Positions 62,023 through 64,000 of a stretch of DNA of 64,000 bases are shown one piece after another. Each line of letters begins with the position of its first letter. Within the stretch, counting starts at the first letter, position 1. The notes below the pieces were generated by a model. That model was not told the DNA's origin and did not search any database. It was given only the letters and a program-made list of their open reading frames with translations. The DNA is from Enterococcus sp. HY326. GTDB taxonomy: Bacteria > Bacillota > Bacilli > Lactobacillales > Enterococcaceae. Made by a program: the position numbers and the translations under genes. The DNA is taken from contig NZ_JANLGQ010000001.1 of assembly GCF_026157065.1 (NCBI RefSeq), positions 310,001 to 374,000 of the forward strand, in the 5' to 3' direction.

Positions 62023-63351
62023 TTACGCCAATGCTCCCATTGGGTCCCATGGAGCTAAAACAGTTGGTTTGGCGTCAAAAGCCGCCAATTGCTCGTCAGA
62101 TAAAAATTCCCGACGGACAACGATTTGATAGGTGTATTCATCCATCCAGGCATCGCTCATTACGAAGAAGCCTTTGTCGCCGACTTTTTCACCCCAGCTA
62201 TTTTCAACTTTCCATTTAGTTGATTGGCCGTCAACGATGTCAACTCCAGTCAAGACCATCGCATGGGTCATCAAACTTTCCCCGTAATCCAAACGATCCG
62301 CTTTGGTCATTGTGAAGCTAGTGTCAAAAAGGCTGTTCATGTCATAGGCATCTAACGCCATGATACCAGTATCACGTTTTGAAGATTGACCGACATCGCA
62401 ACCAAACCAAACGGATTCCCCTTGTTCCAATTGGGCAATCGCTAGCTTTTTAAAGGTGCTCATATCCACATTCAGATATTTTACAGCTTTAGCGCCGACC
62501 ACATTGCCAAGCATTTCTACTGTATAGGATTTGTTATAAGGCTTGTCGGCAGTTGGTGCATTGATGATGCTGACATATTGATCCAAATCAACTCCAACAT
62601 ATTTGTCGTAAAAACTCTTCGGTGTTAAGCCACGATCTAAATAATAATTTTTATCGGCATCTCGGTATTCAAAGTCGAAGGTTTCCGGTGGTGTGCCTAA
62701 AGAAATTGCTAAGAAATTATAAACACCCTCTAGCATTTTTTCTTTGGTGGCTTGGATTTCTTCACCAGAGGCACCATCTGCCACTAATGTCCGTAAGGCA
62801 ACGGCATCTTTACGTAATAATTTATTTAAATAGTTGTTCAAATCCCGTGAGCTTGAACTATTTTTGCTTTCCGGCATAGCAACTTTTGGCACAACGCCGT
62901 ATTTTTGGAATAAGGCCACAATCATATCCCATTGACCGCCATCTTGTTGGGGAGTTGCCAGTAAAAAGGCAACCTTGCGACTAGTCAATTCCTCTTTGGC
63001 AGTCGCTAAAATATTTTCATAGAAGTAATTGGCCTTTTCATATTTGTCCCAAAAGAAAGTATAGTTTTGCGATAACTCAAAATCTTTTAGGTCAAAGCTG
63101 TTAATCATTTTGTGGCGGAAAGTATTCAATGCCGCAAACATCCAGCAGCGGCCAGATTGCATTTGATTGGCAACCTTACCCGTAGCTAAATCTGTTGAAA
63201 ATACCGGCACGTTATTGACGTTGCCTTCTAAAGTTTCTCCGCTAGCACTGATTCCATTTTTGACGACCGCTCTTTGTAGGGCAGTTTGTTTGTCATTTTT
63301 GGCAAACGCAGCAGCGAAGCCAGCTGTTAATTCTTTTTTAATTTCTGACAT
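62023..63351 (-). CDS. pepC: Aminopeptidase C (bleomycin hydrolase-type cysteine peptidase)
   Basis: The 442-residue C1B-type peptidase has the active cysteine in MQSGRCWMFAALNTFRHKM, the histidine in SLMTHAMVLTGVDIVDG and the asparagine in KWKVENSWGEKVGDKGFF. No signal peptide is present, so it is cytoplasmic. It trims peptides in nitrogen nutrition of lactic acid bacteria. The ATG at 63351 (MSEIKKEL) is preferred, with GAGAGG upstream; in-frame codons six residues earlier lie too close to the site. Confidence 0.96.
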   Translation of the reverse strand: MSEIKKELTAGFAAAFAKNDKQTALQRAVVKNGISASGETLEGNVNNVPVFSTDLATGKVANQMQSGRCWMFAALNTFRHKMINSFDLKDFELSQNYTFFWDKYEKANYFYENILATAKEELTSRKVAFLLATPQQDGGQWDMIVALFQKYGVVPKVAMPESKNSSSSRDLNNYLNKLLRKDAVALRTLVADGASGEEIQATKEKMLEGVYNFLAISLGTPPETFDFEYRDADKNYYLDRGLTPKSFYDKYVGVDLDQYVSIINAPTADKPYNKSYTVEMLGNVVGAKAVKYLNVDMSTFKKLAIAQLEQGESVWFGCDVGQSSKRDTGIMALDAYDMNSLFDTSFTMTKADRLDYGESLMTHAMVLTGVDIVDGQSTKWKVENSWGEKVGDKGFFVMSDAWMDEYTYQIVVRREFLSDEQLAAFDAKPTVLAPWDPMGALA

Positions 63352-63482
63352 CTTTTTCATTCCTCTCAATTTTTCGTGAATTACTTAGTACCAGCCATCA
63401 CCGATATTTCGGGATAACGACTGGCTTCATACCATTTTATCTTACTCTTTGCGTTAAGAGATTTCAATCATTAACTGCACAC

Positions 63483-63525
63483 AAAAAGGCAGAAAAAACT
63501 GCGATTAACAGTTTCTCTGCCTTAA
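63483..63525 (-). terminator. Terminator after the HTH-like orphan
   Basis: AAGGCAGA and TCTGCCTT close a stem with an inner AAACTG/CAGTTT pairing (63488-63525). The minus strand continues with T residues. Confidence 0.85.
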
Positions 63526-63549
63526 TGGGTAAATGTTTTCAAGGATGCC

Positions 63550-63978
63550 TTACTCACTATATTCAGACTCATCTAAAGCCTTCATTAACAGTCCTAAACG
63601 GATAATACCAATTTTATTTTCATCAGACGCATATTTGCGGGCATTTTTTAAGGTGAGGGTTTTAATTTTCCGTTCTTCTTCCTCAGCTTCATCAATTCTT
63701 AATTCCACATTGTTTAAAGCATCGCAAATTTCATCTTTTGTATAGAAAACAGTATCATGGGTCCGAATTTTTTGTCGCTTAGCTTCCTTAGTTAAAGTAA
63801 ACGCCAATTTCAAACGCATATTTGTTAAATCCTTCAAAGCTGCTTGCTCCTCGGTTGTTCGATAGCTGCGAATCTCCTGTTGATTAACGCCGGTGTGGCG
63901 GGCAATTTCATTGCTGCTAACATCTGATTCTAATAGACGTTTAACTAAAGTTGGATTGACTACAAATGATTCTCTCAT
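63550..63978 (-). CDS. HTH-like protein of unknown function
   Basis: The 142-residue protein begins with a helix-turn-helix-like block, VKRLLESDVSSNEIARHTGV, then NQQEIRSYRTTEEQAAL. A long charged helical part (DEAEEEERKIKTLTLKNARK) and a C-terminal helix follow. It could be a small DNA-binding or regulatory protein; I do not recognise a named family. AAAGGAGG lies before the ATG and a terminator follows, so it is a single-gene unit in this window. Confidence 0.65.
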   Translation of the reverse strand: MRESFVVNPTLVKRLLESDVSSNEIARHTGVNQQEIRSYRTTEEQAALKDLTNMRLKLAFTLTKEAKRQKIRTHDTVFYTKDEICDALNNVELRIDEAEEEERKIKTLTLKNARKYASDENKIGIIRLGLLMKALDESEYSE

Positions 63979-64000
63979 AACTTTTTACCTCCTTTTTCTT

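Noticed and set aside
1-64000. CRISPR arrays, tRNA or rRNA genes, prophage or insertion sequences
   Set aside because: No repeat-spacer pattern, cloverleaf, rRNA-like stretch, transposase or integrase was seen on reading both strands, though this was by eye only.

Overview
The window comes from a low-GC Gram-positive bacterium of the order Lactobacillales. An Enterococcaceae member (Enterococcus, Vagococcus or a close relative) fits best. The grounds are strong GGAGG-type ribosome sites, frequent GTG/TTG starts, a T-box leader before valS, a CpsB/CpsC/CpsD tyrosine phosphoregulatory set, EzrA, Rex, PepC, an LCP protein and an acyl-ACP thioesterase. No rRNA, tRNA, CRISPR array, insertion sequence or prophage was recognised. 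Almost all genes lie on the minus strand.

Region 1 (1-18.7 kb) is a Wzx/Wzy-type capsule or exopolysaccharide locus read on the minus strand. A near-consensus promoter (17729-17757) precedes an unfamiliar membrane-anchored Ser/Tyr-tailed protein. Then follow CpsC, CpsD, a membrane nucleotide-sugar 4,6-dehydratase, a PglC-like initiating sugar transferase, a reductase, a WbuB-like glycosyltransferase, FnlA/FnlB/FnlC (UDP-L-FucNAc synthesis), four more glycosyltransferases, Wzy, Wzx and the start of a UDP-glucose dehydrogenase. The CpsB phosphatase sits upstream under its own promoter. The strain-variable half (0.2-7.3 kb) is visibly more AT-rich, as is usual for exchanged serotype genes.

Region 2 (18.8-31.5 kb) holds housekeeping and accessory genes: two acetyltransferases, a TVP38-type membrane protein, TsaE, Pta, Ung, a DUF1361 membrane protein, a HAD phosphatase, a LURP-one-type protein, a zinc-ribbon protein, a VOC protein, LCP and RlmN. 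Inside it is a small regulatory island: a sigma-70-like factor followed by DUF1659- and DUF2922-type genes, divergent from a gene that resembles the competence regulator ComK.

Region 3 (31.5-38.3 kb) holds a BceAB-like ABC transporter, an acyl-CoA dehydrogenase/EtfB/EtfA operon that is unusual for a lactic acid bacterium, and a cold-shock protein. Region 4 (38.4-56.7 kb) is core: radC, a HAD hydrolase, folC, valS with its T-box, tpx, rex, thiI, a cysteine desulfurase, ezrA, a truncated ezrA paralogue, aspartokinase, a MazG-like protein, a HAD phosphatase, a DUF72 protein, asparaginase and a thioesterase. Region 5 (56.9-64 kb) is sparse: a small membrane protein, a stretch that may be decayed coding sequence, an aquaporin, an acetyltransferase, a basic orphan, an MFS exporter, PepC and an orphan with an HTH-like start.

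The most interesting items are the comK/sigma-factor pair, the mini-EzrA with its duplicated upstream sequence, the unknown protein that opens the polysaccharide operon, the Acd-EtfBA operon with a nearby dyad, a radC hairpin that contains its ribosome site, and three genes whose best-placed initiation codon is ATT or ATC.
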